64,000 bases of DNA, from the NCBI RefSeq assembly GCF_000247645.1, contig NZ_AHWA01000002.1, positions 186,001 to 250,000 on the forward strand, given 5' to 3'. The DNA is from Salinibacterium sp. PAMC 21357 (GTDB lineage Bacteria > Actinomycetota > Actinomycetes > Actinomycetales > Microbacteriaceae). The translations under genes were made by a program, and so were the position numbers. The notes beneath the pieces were generated by a model. The model ran no database searches, was not told the DNA's origin, and saw only the letters and a program-made list of their open reading frames with translations. Numbering within the stretch: position 1 is the stretch's first letter; the number at the start of each line of letters is the position of its first letter. This document shows positions 53,721 to 62,758 of the stretch, one piece after another.

Positions 53721-55316
53721 GTGCAAATCTTGCACCTAGGCTCCCCCAAACATTTATTAAACCGCGCCCGCGTGTGGCGCTTTTCGCAGGAGAAAATTAT
53801 CCCTATTGCTCAAACATCCCGTCCGAATCGGTACCGTGCGGACCCTTCGGTTCTGACGGCGCTCCGCACGCCACGCATCCTTACCCGTGAAGTGTTGGCC
53901 GGGCTAGTTGTGGCGCTGGCATTGATTCCCGAGGCGATTTCGTTTTCGATTATCGCCGGCGTCGACCCTCGGGTCGGCCTGTTTTCTTCCTTCGTGATGG
54001 CTGTATCGATTGCGTTCCTCGGCGGTCGGCCGGCAATGATCACGGCGGCGACCGGAGCAATCGCCCTCGTGATCGCGCCCGTCGCCCGCGAATACGGCAT
54101 GGATTACTTCATCGCCACCGTCATTCTTGGCGGAATCATTCAGGTAGTCATGGGTGTGTTGGGCGTCGCGAAGCTTATGCGCTTCATCCCCCGAAGCGTC
54201 ATGCTCGGCTTCGTCAACTCGTTGGCGATTCTGATCTTCACGGCTCAATTGCCACACCTCATCAACGTGCCGTGGATGGTCTATCCCCTCGTTGGCGCCG
54301 GACTGATCATCATGATTCTGATGCCGCGCTTCACCAAAATAATTCCTGCCCCTCTCGTCGCCATCGTGCTGATCACGATCGCTACTGTGACAATGGCAAT
54401 TGCCGTACCGACCGTGGGAGATCAGGGCGAACTTCCCCGCAGTCTTCCCGAACTCTTCATTCCGAACGTTCCGCTTAACTGGGAGACGCTGTCGATCATT
54501 GGCCCGTTCGCTCTGGCAATGGCGTTGGTTGGACTTCTCGAGTCGCTCCTGACCGCGAAGCTTGTCGACGACATCACCGACACCCACTCACGCAAAACAC
54601 GTGAAGCCTGGGGCCAGGGCGTTGCAAACGTACTCTCCGGTCTCTTCGGCGGGATGGGTGGTTGCGCGATGATCGGTCAAACAATGATCAACGTGAAAGC
54701 ATCCGGAGCCCGTACCCGAATCTCCACGTTCTTGGCCGGTATCTTCTTGCTCATCTTGGTTGTCGTCTTGGGCGACATCGTCGCGATCATTCCTATGGCG
54801 GCCCTTGTCGCTGTCATGATCATTGTCGCTGTATCCACGTTCAACTGGCACAGCGTGCAGCTCTCGACGTTGAAGCGCATGCCGATTAGCGAGACAGTCG
54901 TGATGGTCGCAACAGTGGCTGTCGTCGTCGCGACACACAACCTTGCAATCGGCGTAATGGCCGGTGTGATCGTGGCGATGGTGGCATTTGCCCGTCGCGT
55001 CGCGCACTTCGCCACCGTCGAGCGCACGCTGCCCGAAGATGAAACAGTGCCTACCGCGTACTACCGCGTCAATGGCGAACTCTTCTTCGCTTCGAGCAAC
55101 GACCTCACCACGCAATTCGAGTACACGGATGACCCGGATCGGATCATCATCGACATGTCGAACTCGCACATTTGGGATGCCTCGACGGTCGCCGCTCTGG
55201 ATGCAATTACGACAAAATATGAACGCCAAGGAAAGCGCGTCGTTTTGATCGGGCTCAACGAAGCCAGCCAGTACATGCACGAACGACTGGCAGGCAACCT
55301 TGGCGGCGAAGGCTAA
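53721..55316 (+). CDS. SulP family anion transporter with STAS domain
   Basis: A 531-residue SLC26/SulP transporter. The membrane domain of about 12-14 helices begins LTREVLAGLVVALALIPEAISF near residue 56 and contains GGRPAMITAATGAIALV; the STAS domain occupies about 435-525 (RVNGELFFASSNDL, IIDMSNSHIWDASTVAALD). Substrate may be sulfate, bicarbonate or a dicarboxylate. The start is uncertain: GTG 53721 gives a long basic N terminus, GTG 53772 is an alternative, and neither has a clear ribosome site. The 179 bp before it show no gene. Confidence 0.9.
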   Translation: MQILHLGSPKHLLNRARVWRFSQEKIIPIAQTSRPNRYRADPSVLTALRTPRILTREVLAGLVVALALIPEAISFSIIAGVDPRVGLFSSFVMAVSIAFLGGRPAMITAATGAIALVIAPVAREYGMDYFIATVILGGIIQVVMGVLGVAKLMRFIPRSVMLGFVNSLAILIFTAQLPHLINVPWMVYPLVGAGLIIMILMPRFTKIIPAPLVAIVLITIATVTMAIAVPTVGDQGELPRSLPELFIPNVPLNWETLSIIGPFALAMALVGLLESLLTAKLVDDITDTHSRKTREAWGQGVANVLSGLFGGMGGCAMIGQTMINVKASGARTRISTFLAGIFLLILVVVLGDIVAIIPMAALVAVMIIVAVSTFNWHSVQLSTLKRMPISETVVMVATVAVVVATHNLAIGVMAGVIVAMVAFARRVAHFATVERTLPEDETVPTAYYRVNGELFFASSNDLTTQFEYTDDPDRIIIDMSNSHIWDASTVAALDAITTKYERQGKRVVLIGLNEASQYMHERLAGNLGGEG

Positions 55317-55349
55317 TTCACCGCGCCGCCAATTGCGCTAACGGAGCGT

Positions 55350-56069
55350 TCAGCTAGCGAGGGGCTCTACTTCGATTGTGGAGTGGTGCGTGTTCGCGGT
55401 TCCGTACGCAGCCGTCACCAATATCGGCAAGTGGTCGGACACGCCGCGAGTGAGCGTCTCTACCCCTTCAATCGTGAATCCTTGCGACGTGACGAAGTCA
55501 AAGTGCCCACGGAAAAATTTGTAGTTGGTGTAGGTTTTTCGGTCACTCAGTGACAGATCGTAGCCAGTCTTTTTTACTCGTTGGGTGAGCCCATCTTTGA
55601 ACAACGGGTAGTTGTAGTCGCCGACCATAAGAATCGGGGCACCGGAACCCAGCGTCTGAAGTAACTCATGTGCAGCCTTGATTTGGTTGCGGCGCAACGA
55701 ATTGAGCGCGGTGAGTGGCGCGGCGTGGAACGACGCGAGAACAAGCTCATGTCCCGTGTCACGATCGACTAGTCGTGAACCGACCAGGCGTTCGGGAGTG
55801 GGCGTGAAGACGCGGTCATGAAGCGACTTCTTCAGCTCGAATGCTTTGCTCGCTGTCTGCTCATACCGTTCGCGTCGATAGTAGACGGCCAGACCGAGCC
55901 TGTTGTTCTTGGTGGAATCGGCGAGATGCAAACCTCCGATTTCAGTCGGAAGCTCAGATGAGATGACCTCCTGAAGGCAGAGCGCATCGAGGTCGGGCGT
56001 CTCCGCGAGTTTTGCTAACTCAACAGCCGCCTTGTTCTTACGAAGGTTGTAACTAATTACGCGAATCAC
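55350..56069 (-). CDS. Endonuclease/exonuclease/phosphatase family protein
   Basis: A 239-residue protein of the EEP (DNase I-like) superfamily. Catalytic segments are SYNLRKN (residue 6 onward), ALCLQEVI with the metal-binding Glu near 34, LVGDYNYPLF near 149 (the usual GD[FW]N) and the C-terminal SDHLPIL. Without signal peptide it acts inside the cell. Substrate may be DNA, RNA or a phospholipid head group. The start GTG has AAGGAAGAGG upstream and lies 35 bp after the APC permease stop. Confidence 0.9.
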   Translation of the reverse strand: MIRVISYNLRKNKAAVELAKLAETPDLDALCLQEVISSELPTEIGGLHLADSTKNNRLGLAVYYRRERYEQTASKAFELKKSLHDRVFTPTPERLVGSRLVDRDTGHELVLASFHAAPLTALNSLRRNQIKAAHELLQTLGSGAPILMVGDYNYPLFKDGLTQRVKKTGYDLSLSDRKTYTNYKFFRGHFDFVTSQGFTIEGVETLTRGVSDHLPILVTAAYGTANTHHSTIEVEPLAS

Positions 56070-56104
56070 GAATCCAAATACCTCTTCCTTAAGAGAGAAC
56101 TAGC

Positions 56105-57373
56105 CTATGCGCCATGATCAGAAAGTGCGCGAGATTGACGATGAGAAATCAAACGCACAGGAACCCCGAGGATCAGGACGAGAATCCCGGCCGCGACCCC
56201 CACGAACGGTACGGTCGCGACGAGAGTCAAGCATCCGATCGCTCCCAGCACGTTGACGGCGCGTGGAACCCGACGCTCGGTGACGGGCTGGCTGAAGGCA
56301 GACAGGTTGGCCACGAAGTAATAGAGCAAAACCCCGAACGACGAGAATGCGATCGCACCCCGGAGATCCACGACCAACAGAATACCGATGACCACAGCAG
56401 CCAGAACCAGTTCCGCTCGGTAGGGAACGGCGAACTTTGGATGCACTTCACCGAGCCAGCGCGGCAAATCATAGTTTCGCGACATCGCGAATGTCGTGCG
56501 GCCAATTCCAGCCATAAGGGCCAACAGAGCTCCCAGGGATGCTACTCCGGCCGTTACGCTAACGATTCCGGATGCCCACCCCCAGCCCGCAATGTTGACG
56601 ACGTCAGCAATGGGAGCGTGAGATTTGGCTAGTCCATCAGCGCCGAGCACCGCGAGCATCACTACTCCCACCGCTAGGTATAGCGTCGCAGTGATGGCCA
56701 GCGCCGTCATGATCGCGCGGGGGATTGATCGCTGTGGGTTGCGAACTTCTTCGCCCAACGTGGCGATCCGCGCGTAGCCAGCAAAGGCAAAGAATAGAAC
56801 GCCCGCCGATTGAAGGACTCCATAAAGGCTGACGTCGCCACTGATCACGAGCGGGTGCGTTGCCGTCGAGCCCGAGCTGACGGCGGCAACGAGCACACCA
56901 ACCAGCACGACGAGAACAAAAACAACAATGATCTTGGTCGCGAGTGCTGTGCGAGTCACGCCGAGAAGATTCACGATGGTCATGATCACGACGGCAGCGA
57001 TCGCGACTGGTTTTTCCCAGCTTGCCGGCGCTACGTAGGTAGCAAAGACGAGCGCCATCGCGGCACAGCTTGCTGTTTTGCCGACGAGAAACGACCACCC
57101 GGCGAAGTAGCCCCACCAAGGACCAAGTTGTTTTCGCCCGTAGGCGTACGTGCCGCCAGCAACGGGGTGCACAGCGGCGAGCTGTGCCGAAGCCGCTGCG
57201 TTGCACCACGCAATCACAGCAGCAATAACGAGGCCGATTAGCAGCCAAGCGCCAGCGGCTTGGGCCGCGGGAACGAAAGCCGCAAAGACCCCAGCACCGA
57301 TCATCGAACCGAGGCCAATCATCGTGGCATCGAGTGTATTCAATCGCCGAGAAAGGCTGGCGTTCGTATTCAC
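56105..57373 (-). CDS. APC superfamily amino acid permease
   Basis: A 422-residue secondary transporter with about 12 membrane helices. The first helix carries the family motif GLGSMIGAGVFAAF (about 20-33); later LFFAFAGYARIATLGEEVRNPQRSIPRAI near 200 is the consensus amphipathic region. Likely amino acid or polyamine/proton symport or exchange; the substrate cannot be read. It is transcribed toward the EEP gene. The 93 bp upstream to the J-domain gene show no gene. Confidence 0.92.
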   Translation of the reverse strand: MNTNASLSRRLNTLDATMIGLGSMIGAGVFAAFVPAAQAAGAWLLIGLVIAAVIAWCNAAASAQLAAVHPVAGGTYAYGRKQLGPWWGYFAGWSFLVGKTASCAAMALVFATYVAPASWEKPVAIAAVVIMTIVNLLGVTRTALATKIIVVFVLVVLVGVLVAAVSSGSTATHPLVISGDVSLYGVLQSAGVLFFAFAGYARIATLGEEVRNPQRSIPRAIMTALAITATLYLAVGVVMLAVLGADGLAKSHAPIADVVNIAGWGWASGIVSVTAGVASLGALLALMAGIGRTTFAMSRNYDLPRWLGEVHPKFAVPYRAELVLAAVVIGILLVVDLRGAIAFSSFGVLLYYFVANLSAFSQPVTERRVPRAVNVLGAIGCLTLVATVPFVGVAAGILVLILGVPVRLISHRQSRALSDHGA

Positions 57374-57466
57374 GTGATCACACTACTCCCGGCGGGCGGA
57401 GTCCGGCAGCGAACGGCAGCCGTGTTGGATGAACAGTTGGCGACCGTAAAAGAAACGTCGTCGTTG

Positions 57467-58405
57467 TTAGTCGACGAAGGTAATCCCGTTACTCAAACGG
57501 GTGCGAACGTCGAAGAGTTCGTTGCCCCCGAGCTGATGGCCACGTGTCGTCTCTGGGCCGGTTCGCAAAAGGTGGGCGAGAACACTCTGGCGCACGACGA
57601 TCGCGGGCTGCCCGCGTACGGTTCCCAAGGACTCTTGTGCTTGAGCAAGCGCGTCGTCTGGCACAACGATGACGAAGCACGTGAAAGCGACTCTGAGCTG
57701 GCGGCTGAGCGCTTTTGCCCGAGATGAGAGCTCATGCATTGGTTTTTCTAGTTGAACGTCTTGGCCGATGAGCTCCCCGCGACGAACCTTCACTGGCCCT
57801 CCAAAATCTTCGGAGAGAATCGCAAATAGTCCGGTGGGCCCGAGGACAACGTGATCGATTTTGCGATCGGGAACTCCGGTGGCGACGTCGTGCCAGACAG
57901 TGAAGCCAATTCCGAGCGTGCTGACGGTACGTGCTGTAGCTTCTTCGGCCAGAGCGTCGGCCAGAGTCCGACGTAGCTCCCGTGGGGCGCTTCTGACGAG
58001 AGCAGGATCGTAGGGGTCATCTAGGGCGACACCCCGGCCGACCCATTCGCGCATGCCGTCCAGAAAGCGCTCGCGTCGCCAGCCGCCCGGATGCCCATAA
58101 GCTCGCGCTCGAGGGCGAGAGTCTTCGCGCCCCGGCGACGGCGTGCGTGCGGAAAAAGGAGAACCCGGCGTTCGCGCCGAATTGGCGCGAGAGACGAACC
58201 CGGCGTCGTAGCCTCGCCGTTTTATCGGCGTTCCAACTCGCTCCCAGGCGCGTTGGACGGCGGCGAACTGTTCCGGGTCTCCCCCGGTATCAGGGTGGGT
58301 TTCGCGGAGGGCCCGACGGAAGGCCTTCTTCAACTCAGCTTCGCTTGCCGAGGCCGCTACACCGAGTACCTCGTAGGCGCTCGCTGACAGGGGGCTATCG
58401 GGCAT
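57467..58405 (-). CDS. J-domain/NERD-domain fusion protein
   Basis: A 312-residue protein. Residues about 8-67 form a DnaJ J-domain with the Hsp70-activating HPD at 37-39; 68-140 is a low-complexity Arg/Pro/Ser linker; about 150-265 resembles the nuclease-related domain (NERD: GIGFTVWHDV, RKIDHVVLGPTGLFAILSED), followed by a Gln/Arg-rich C terminus. No zinc-finger or substrate-binding domains of classical DnaJ are present. The frame is open to 58738, but MPDSPLS at 58405 starts the J-domain. It may direct DnaK to nucleic-acid complexes; this is inference. Confidence 0.85.
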   Translation of the reverse strand: MPDSPLSASAYEVLGVAASASEAELKKAFRRALRETHPDTGGDPEQFAAVQRAWERVGTPIKRRGYDAGFVSRANSARTPGSPFSARTPSPGREDSRPRARAYGHPGGWRRERFLDGMREWVGRGVALDDPYDPALVRSAPRELRRTLADALAEEATARTVSTLGIGFTVWHDVATGVPDRKIDHVVLGPTGLFAILSEDFGGPVKVRRGELIGQDVQLEKPMHELSSRAKALSRQLRVAFTCFVIVVPDDALAQAQESLGTVRGQPAIVVRQSVLAHLLRTGPETTRGHQLGGNELFDVRTRLSNGITFVD

Positions 58406-58531
58406 GGACTCGCTTTCGCTGTGCGGCAAACGCTGTGGTGGGTGAGGTGACCCTTCAACAGTACCGAACCTCGCTGGCAACATTCGGGATGTCGTAGGCG
58501 AGTGCTCAGCCTGCAGGCGTACCGTTGTCCT

Positions 58532-59017
58532 GTGACTGATCTCAGAGACATACCGTTGACAACTATCGACGGCACCCAAACATCCCTTGCCGATTTTCAG
58601 GACAAGGTTGTACTTATTGTGAATGTTGCGTCGCGCTGTGGGCTCTCTCCGCAGTACGAACAGCTCGAAGAGTTGCAGAAGAAGTACGGGGACCGCGGTT
58701 TTGCAGTTCTCGGTTTTCCGAGTAATCAGTTTTTGCAAGAGCTAAGTTCCGAAGACGCGATCAAGGAATACTGTTCTACGACGTGGGGCGTTACCTTCCC
58801 CATGTTCGAGAAGGTGAAGCTCAACGGTAAATCTGCCCACCCGCTGTACGCAGCGTTGAAAAAAACCCCGGACAGCGCGGGCAAAGCTGGCCGAGTTGCC
58901 TGGAATTTCGAAAAATTCTTGGTTACGCCTGACGATAGCGTGCACCGTTTTCGCCCAACGATGGTTCCGGATGATCCTGCCATCGTCGGTGTGATCGAAG
59001 CTGGGCTTCCGGCCTAG
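58532..59017 (+). CDS. Glutathione peroxidase-like thiol peroxidase
   Basis: A 161-residue protein of the glutathione peroxidase family, using cysteine rather than selenocysteine: peroxidatic Cys 36 in NVASRCGLSPQY. The catalytic partners are present as Gln in GFPSNQF, and Trp and Asn in WNFEKFLV. The resolving-cysteine site often seen in GFPCNQF is Ser here, but another Cys lies in IKEYCSTTWG. Actinobacterial homologues usually use thioredoxin. The GTG at 58532 starts directly at the domain; a longer in-frame start at 58502 is less likely. Divergent from the J-domain gene. Confidence 0.93.
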   Translation: MTDLRDIPLTTIDGTQTSLADFQDKVVLIVNVASRCGLSPQYEQLEELQKKYGDRGFAVLGFPSNQFLQELSSEDAIKEYCSTTWGVTFPMFEKVKLNGKSAHPLYAALKKTPDSAGKAGRVAWNFEKFLVTPDDSVHRFRPTMVPDDPAIVGVIEAGLPA

Positions 59018-59026
59018 GCTAGACGT

Positions 59027-59311
59027 ATGACCACGCAATTTGTGCACGAAAAAGATTCGAACCGCTACGTCATGAACGTAGATGGGGCGCTCGTCGCCGT
59101 CGCGGATTACCGCACGAATGACGGGTCAATATCTTTCAATCACACGTACACTCAGCCAGCCCATCGCGGCAAAGGTTATGCGGCGGAACTGGTGAAATTT
59201 GCGATGGATGATGTGGAGTCGTCTTCGACGAAACGAGTACTCCCCATGTGCTGGTACGTCGCGGAATGGTTCGACGCGAATCCTACGCGAGCAGGGTTAC
59301 TTTCACGCTAG
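59027..59311 (+). CDS. Small GNAT-type (YjdJ-like) N-acetyltransferase
   Basis: A 94-residue protein of the short acetyltransferase group (Gcn5-related, DUF1905/YjdJ-like) with the acetyl-CoA loop QPAHRGKGYAAELVKFAMDD (about 44-63) and the C-terminal CWYVAEWFDANP. Such proteins lack the first half of a full GNAT fold. Substrate unknown. It starts 9 bp after the peroxidase stop, so the two are likely co-transcribed. Confidence 0.87.
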   Translation: MTTQFVHEKDSNRYVMNVDGALVAVADYRTNDGSISFNHTYTQPAHRGKGYAAELVKFAMDDVESSSTKRVLPMCWYVAEWFDANPTRAGLLSR

Positions 59312-59330
59312 CTTCTGCCTATTCGAGCGA

Positions 59331-59651
59331 TCACAGCGCTGCCCAATTGATGGCAGCTATGGCGACAACGGATCCCAAACCTACCGCAGCAATCGACAGC
59401 AAGCAGACGGCGATAAGTCGCAGCCGCCGTCGGCGAGCGTGCACCGTGAACCGCAGGATGAGCATCACCAGGTAGAGGGCGATTATCACGGCGATTGCGA
59501 CTAACGCCAGTCCCGAGGGAGGCAGCGTTGCTAACGCTGCCAACATGCCGATGGAGATCGCGGCAAATAGCGCGCCAATGATCAGCCAACTGTTGCCTGA
59601 GGCTGTCGTTAGCGAAGGCTGGTTTCTCAATCGAGTGGGATCGTCACTCAT
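59331..59651 (-). CDS. Small membrane protein of unknown function
   Basis: A 106-residue protein with a hydrophilic N terminus (about 1-20) and three membrane helices (about 21-42, 45-66, 78-100), the last two separated by the basic stretch HARRRRLR. No family is recognised; size and layout resemble other small actinobacterial membrane proteins. It converges with the acetyltransferase gene and follows the ABC permease gene on the same strand, 49 bp after its stop... upstream direction considered, it lies downstream of the exporter operon. Confidence 0.7.
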   Translation of the reverse strand: MSDDPTRLRNQPSLTTASGNSWLIIGALFAAISIGMLAALATLPPSGLALVAIAVIIALYLVMLILRFTVHARRRRLRLIAVCLLSIAAVGLGSVVAIAAINWAAL

Positions 59652-59700
59652 AAGGAAAAACTACGCCGCTTAGCTGCAAACGGCATCACAATTCTAAGAA

Positions 59701-61272
59701 CTACTTTTGACGCTGAAGCTGCACCAGTAGTTCGGCGCCACGCTCATCAAGGATCTTTCCTCCCCATCGCACCCCGATTAATAGCAGACCAGAGCCGAGT
59801 CCGATTCCCATGGCGAGGGCGAGCCAACCGAGTATCGGTTGATCGGTCGCGAAACCGAGCAGCGCCAGAATCATCTCCGGTAGTGCCAAAACGGCGAGTG
59901 CAGTCCACGACGCAAACATCGACAGCATGAGGGTGAATCCGCCCCCCGGGCGTGATTTGAACGGATTGTCTCCGGGCGCGGGCACGGAAAAGGCGAACCG
60001 GCCGGAAACTAGGGACGAGAGTGCCATGCCAGTCAGCAGTAGGCCAAGCGCGATTCCGAGAAGCCCTGGTAGTCGTTCCCAACTGTCGCTTACCCACACG
60101 CCGGCAAGGACCAAAATGATGGTTGTTGGTATGGCAAACACCGACACACCGAGTACTCTCCCCCACCGATCATCTCGTCCGCTGACTCCGGTCTGCAAGT
60201 GCAAACTAAAAGCTGTGTTGTCGTAAGAAACGTCGGTGTAAATCGACATGCCGAGGAGAACTGCGACGACGGGTCCGACAAAGAGCAGGCCAGTGAGGTC
60301 GCCACTTGCCCCACTGTAGAAAAATACCAGCGCGGGCACTAGCGGAATGCTGATTAGTGATTGGGCATAACGCGGGTCACGAATCCAATAGGTGAGGGCT
60401 CGTGCGGCAATCGCACCGCTCGGAGTGCCCGGAAATACACCGAAGAAACCAAGACCGTGCTTGGCTCCGCTGCTTGCGGTGGAATGGGCAGGCTGCTCAA
60501 GAGCCCTATCTAGCGCCCACCGCCACACAAAGGTGGCGCCGATAAGCGTGGCGATGCCAATGACAAAGTGGATGACTGCCTGACCAAAGTTTCCGAGAGC
60601 GAGATCACCAGGAACAGCCCAAATCGCACCCATTGGCGTCCACGCCACAACGTTAGCGATGGTCGGGAAAATATCGGAGAACTCTCGAAAGAGCGACGAA
60701 ATCCCCAAGATTGCCGGACCAAGAAGCATCAAGGGGATCAGCACGAAAACAGTTTTTGCTTCGCGAGCTCGTCGGCCGCTCGACATCCGAGCTGTCAAAG
60801 CTGCGAGCATCCGCGATCCAACAATGCACGTTACTGCCCCGATTAGGCCACACACGACTGCGACGACAGCGATCAGCGGAGTCTGCCACCACAGCAGGCC
60901 AGTCGCGAAGGTGACGAGGGTCGTGACGATTCCCGGAACTCCGAGAAGACCGCTGACCGCAAGAGCGAGCACCAGAGTATTGAGCGGAATGGGGAAGGTA
61001 GCGAGTTTAGACGGCTCGACGGTTTCGTCGATGCCAGAGCTGAGCAGCGGCAGTACTGTCCAGCCAAGCACCAACACAGCACCACCGAGAATGCTCACGG
61101 TACGGCCGACTTCGGTGGGGGCAAAACTAAGACTGAAGAGTCCAACTATCGCGAGAAAAAGGAGAAACAGCGCATACACCGTGCCGAGAATCACGGCGAC
61201 GGCCTGCCAAGGGCTTCGGCTGAGACCGTTGAAGAGAAGCCGAAACCGCAGCCTTACGAGATGCGTAACCAC
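59701..61272 (-). CDS. ABC exporter membrane protein
   Basis: A 523-residue integral membrane protein with about 12 helices, acting as permease for the ATPase whose gene overlaps its start by 19 bp. The central part contains WIRDPRYAQSLISIPLVPALVFFYSG, similar to actinobacterial ABC-2-like transporter permeases of unknown substrate. No periplasmic binding protein is nearby, so export is likely. Confidence 0.85.
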   Translation of the reverse strand: MVTHLVRLRFRLLFNGLSRSPWQAVAVILGTVYALFLLFLAIVGLFSLSFAPTEVGRTVSILGGAVLVLGWTVLPLLSSGIDETVEPSKLATFPIPLNTLVLALAVSGLLGVPGIVTTLVTFATGLLWWQTPLIAVVAVVCGLIGAVTCIVGSRMLAALTARMSSGRRAREAKTVFVLIPLMLLGPAILGISSLFREFSDIFPTIANVVAWTPMGAIWAVPGDLALGNFGQAVIHFVIGIATLIGATFVWRWALDRALEQPAHSTASSGAKHGLGFFGVFPGTPSGAIAARALTYWIRDPRYAQSLISIPLVPALVFFYSGASGDLTGLLFVGPVVAVLLGMSIYTDVSYDNTAFSLHLQTGVSGRDDRWGRVLGVSVFAIPTTIILVLAGVWVSDSWERLPGLLGIALGLLLTGMALSSLVSGRFAFSVPAPGDNPFKSRPGGGFTLMLSMFASWTALAVLALPEMILALLGFATDQPILGWLALAMGIGLGSGLLLIGVRWGGKILDERGAELLVQLQRQK

Positions 61273-62027
61273 TCGGGTCCCTTTCCGTGACGTCGCCCGC
61301 CCACCAACTCGACGAAACGGTCTTCGAGTGTGGAAGCTCCGCGCACTTCAACGGTCGTGCCAGAAGCGAGTACTCGACCATCGGCGATGACCGCGACGTG
61401 ATCACACATGCGTTGCACCAAGTCCATTGCATGACTCGACACAATCACTGTGCCGCCAGACTCAACGAAGCCGTGCAGGATGTCGCGAATATTTGCGCCT
61501 GAGACCGGATCGACAGATTCAAAGGGCTCATCGAGAACGAGCACCTCGGGAGCGTGAATAAGGGCACACGCGAGAGCAATCTTCTTTGTCATTCCGGCGG
61601 AATAGTCGACAACGAGCGTGCCACTAGCAACCTCTAAGTCGAACAATTCGAGAAGATCGGCAGCACGTTCGGCCACAATGGAACGCTCCATACCGTTCAA
61701 GAGGCCGGCATAGGTTACGAGCTGCAAACCGGTAAGGCGATCAAACAACCGAATGCCGTCGCTTAACACACCGATGCGCCTCTTCGACTCGACCAGGTGA
61801 GTCCACACATCCACACCATGCACAGCAATAGTTCCGGAATCTGGCCGCAACAATCCCGTTGCCATCGACAACGTCGTGGTTTTGCCGGCACCATTGGGCC
61901 CAACCAGCCCAAAGAAAGAGCCCGCGGGAACCACAAGGTCAACCGAGTTCACGGCCAGCTTGTCGCCGAATCGCTTGGTGAGTCCACGAATTTCTAGGGC
62001 AGGCACAAGTGGCGTCAAATCGGGCAC
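61254..62027 (-). CDS. ABC transporter ATP-binding protein with degenerate signature
   Basis: A 257-residue ABC ATPase. Walker A GPNGAGKTTTL near 39, Walker B VLVLDEPFESVDP near 160 and switch His in VSSHAMDLV are intact, but the signature loop is YSAGMTKKIAL instead of LSGGQ-like, a known variant in CcmA/NatA-type exporters. The N-terminal GTG may be replaced by an in-frame GTG eight codons later (PALEIRG). Its 3' end overlaps the permease gene by 19 bp, so the two form one operon. Substrate unknown. Confidence 0.9.
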   Translation of the reverse strand: MPDLTPLVPALEIRGLTKRFGDKLAVNSVDLVVPAGSFFGLVGPNGAGKTTTLSMATGLLRPDSGTIAVHGVDVWTHLVESKRRIGVLSDGIRLFDRLTGLQLVTYAGLLNGMERSIVAERAADLLELFDLEVASGTLVVDYSAGMTKKIALACALIHAPEVLVLDEPFESVDPVSGANIRDILHGFVESGGTVIVSSHAMDLVQRMCDHVAVIADGRVLASGTTVEVRGASTLEDRFVELVGGRRHGKGPEWLRIS

Positions 62028-62150
62028 AGCCTTAGCCTAAAACCGAATTGTGCTCACAGTGCGTTAGACACCAGAATTTGTGCGTTCGCGCAGCTACTAG
62101 AGTCGAAGTGAATGGTGGCTGCCGCCCCAATCTCGCCGAGAAAGGTTGTT

Positions 62151-62687
62151 ATGACGATCACCGCCGCTGCCGATGGTTCAGCACTGGGTAATCCCGGGCC
62201 CGCAGGATGGGCGTGGTACATCGACGACAAAACTTGGGGCGCAGGCGGGTGGGACCACGCAACGAACAATCAAGGCGAACTCATGGCGGTGCTTCAACTC
62301 TTTCGCGCGACGGCGCACGTCGACGAAGATCTGTTGATCTTGTGTGACAGCCAATACGTAATCAATTCCGTCACAAAGTGGATGCCCGGGTGGAAGAAAA
62401 AGGGCTGGCGAAAAGGCGACGGCAAACCGGTAATGAACGTCGATCTGCTCAAACAAATCGATGAAGCCATCATTGGACGGCGCTACCGGTTTGAGTGGGT
62501 ACGCGGCCATGTTGGTCATCCACTCAACGAAGCAGCTGATGTTCGAGCGCGCGGCGCTGCCGAAGCCTTCCAGCGTCGCAGCGTGTGCCCGGCAGGCCCG
62601 GGCTATCCCGGTGCTGCGATCAGCGAGTCCCGCCCTGACGGCGTCAACTCACGTAGTACGGCCGACGGGCCAACCACACTTTTCTAA
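62151..62687 (+). CDS. rnhA: Ribonuclease H family protein
   Basis: A 178-residue RNase HI-type enzyme degrading RNA in RNA-DNA hybrids. The four acidic active-site residues are visible: Asp 8 (AADGSAL), Glu near 43 (NNQGELMAV), Asp near 65 (LILCDSQY) and Asp near 130 (NEAADVRARG). The basic handle region WKKKGWRKGDGKPVMN is present. The C-terminal 40 residues are an extra Pro/Ser-rich tail. ATG 62151 is chosen because AGAAAGG lies 5 nt upstream; the frame is open 13 codons more. Confidence 0.93.
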   Translation: MTITAAADGSALGNPGPAGWAWYIDDKTWGAGGWDHATNNQGELMAVLQLFRATAHVDEDLLILCDSQYVINSVTKWMPGWKKKGWRKGDGKPVMNVDLLKQIDEAIIGRRYRFEWVRGHVGHPLNEAADVRARGAAEAFQRRSVCPAGPGYPGAAISESRPDGVNSRSTADGPTTLF

Positions 62688-62715
62688 CCGACCTCTCTCC
62701 ACCAACTCCCGAGAG

Positions 62716-62758
62716 ACCGGCCTTCAGCTTTCGCACCCGTGCTGCGATCTAGGCCGGT
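62716..62758. terminator. Inverted repeat between convergent rnhA and M18 peptidase genes
   Basis: Arms ACCGGCCT (62716-62723) and AGGCCGGT (62751-62758) enclose 27 nt; the right arm overlaps the M18 stop codon. There is no T run, so termination by this structure is only possible, for either converging transcript. Confidence 0.35.

Noticed and set aside
53904-55280. Two long minus-strand frames (227 and 230 codons)
   Set aside because: Antisense to the SulP transporter gene and extremely His/Asp/Arg-rich, as expected for the reverse of hydrophobic codons.
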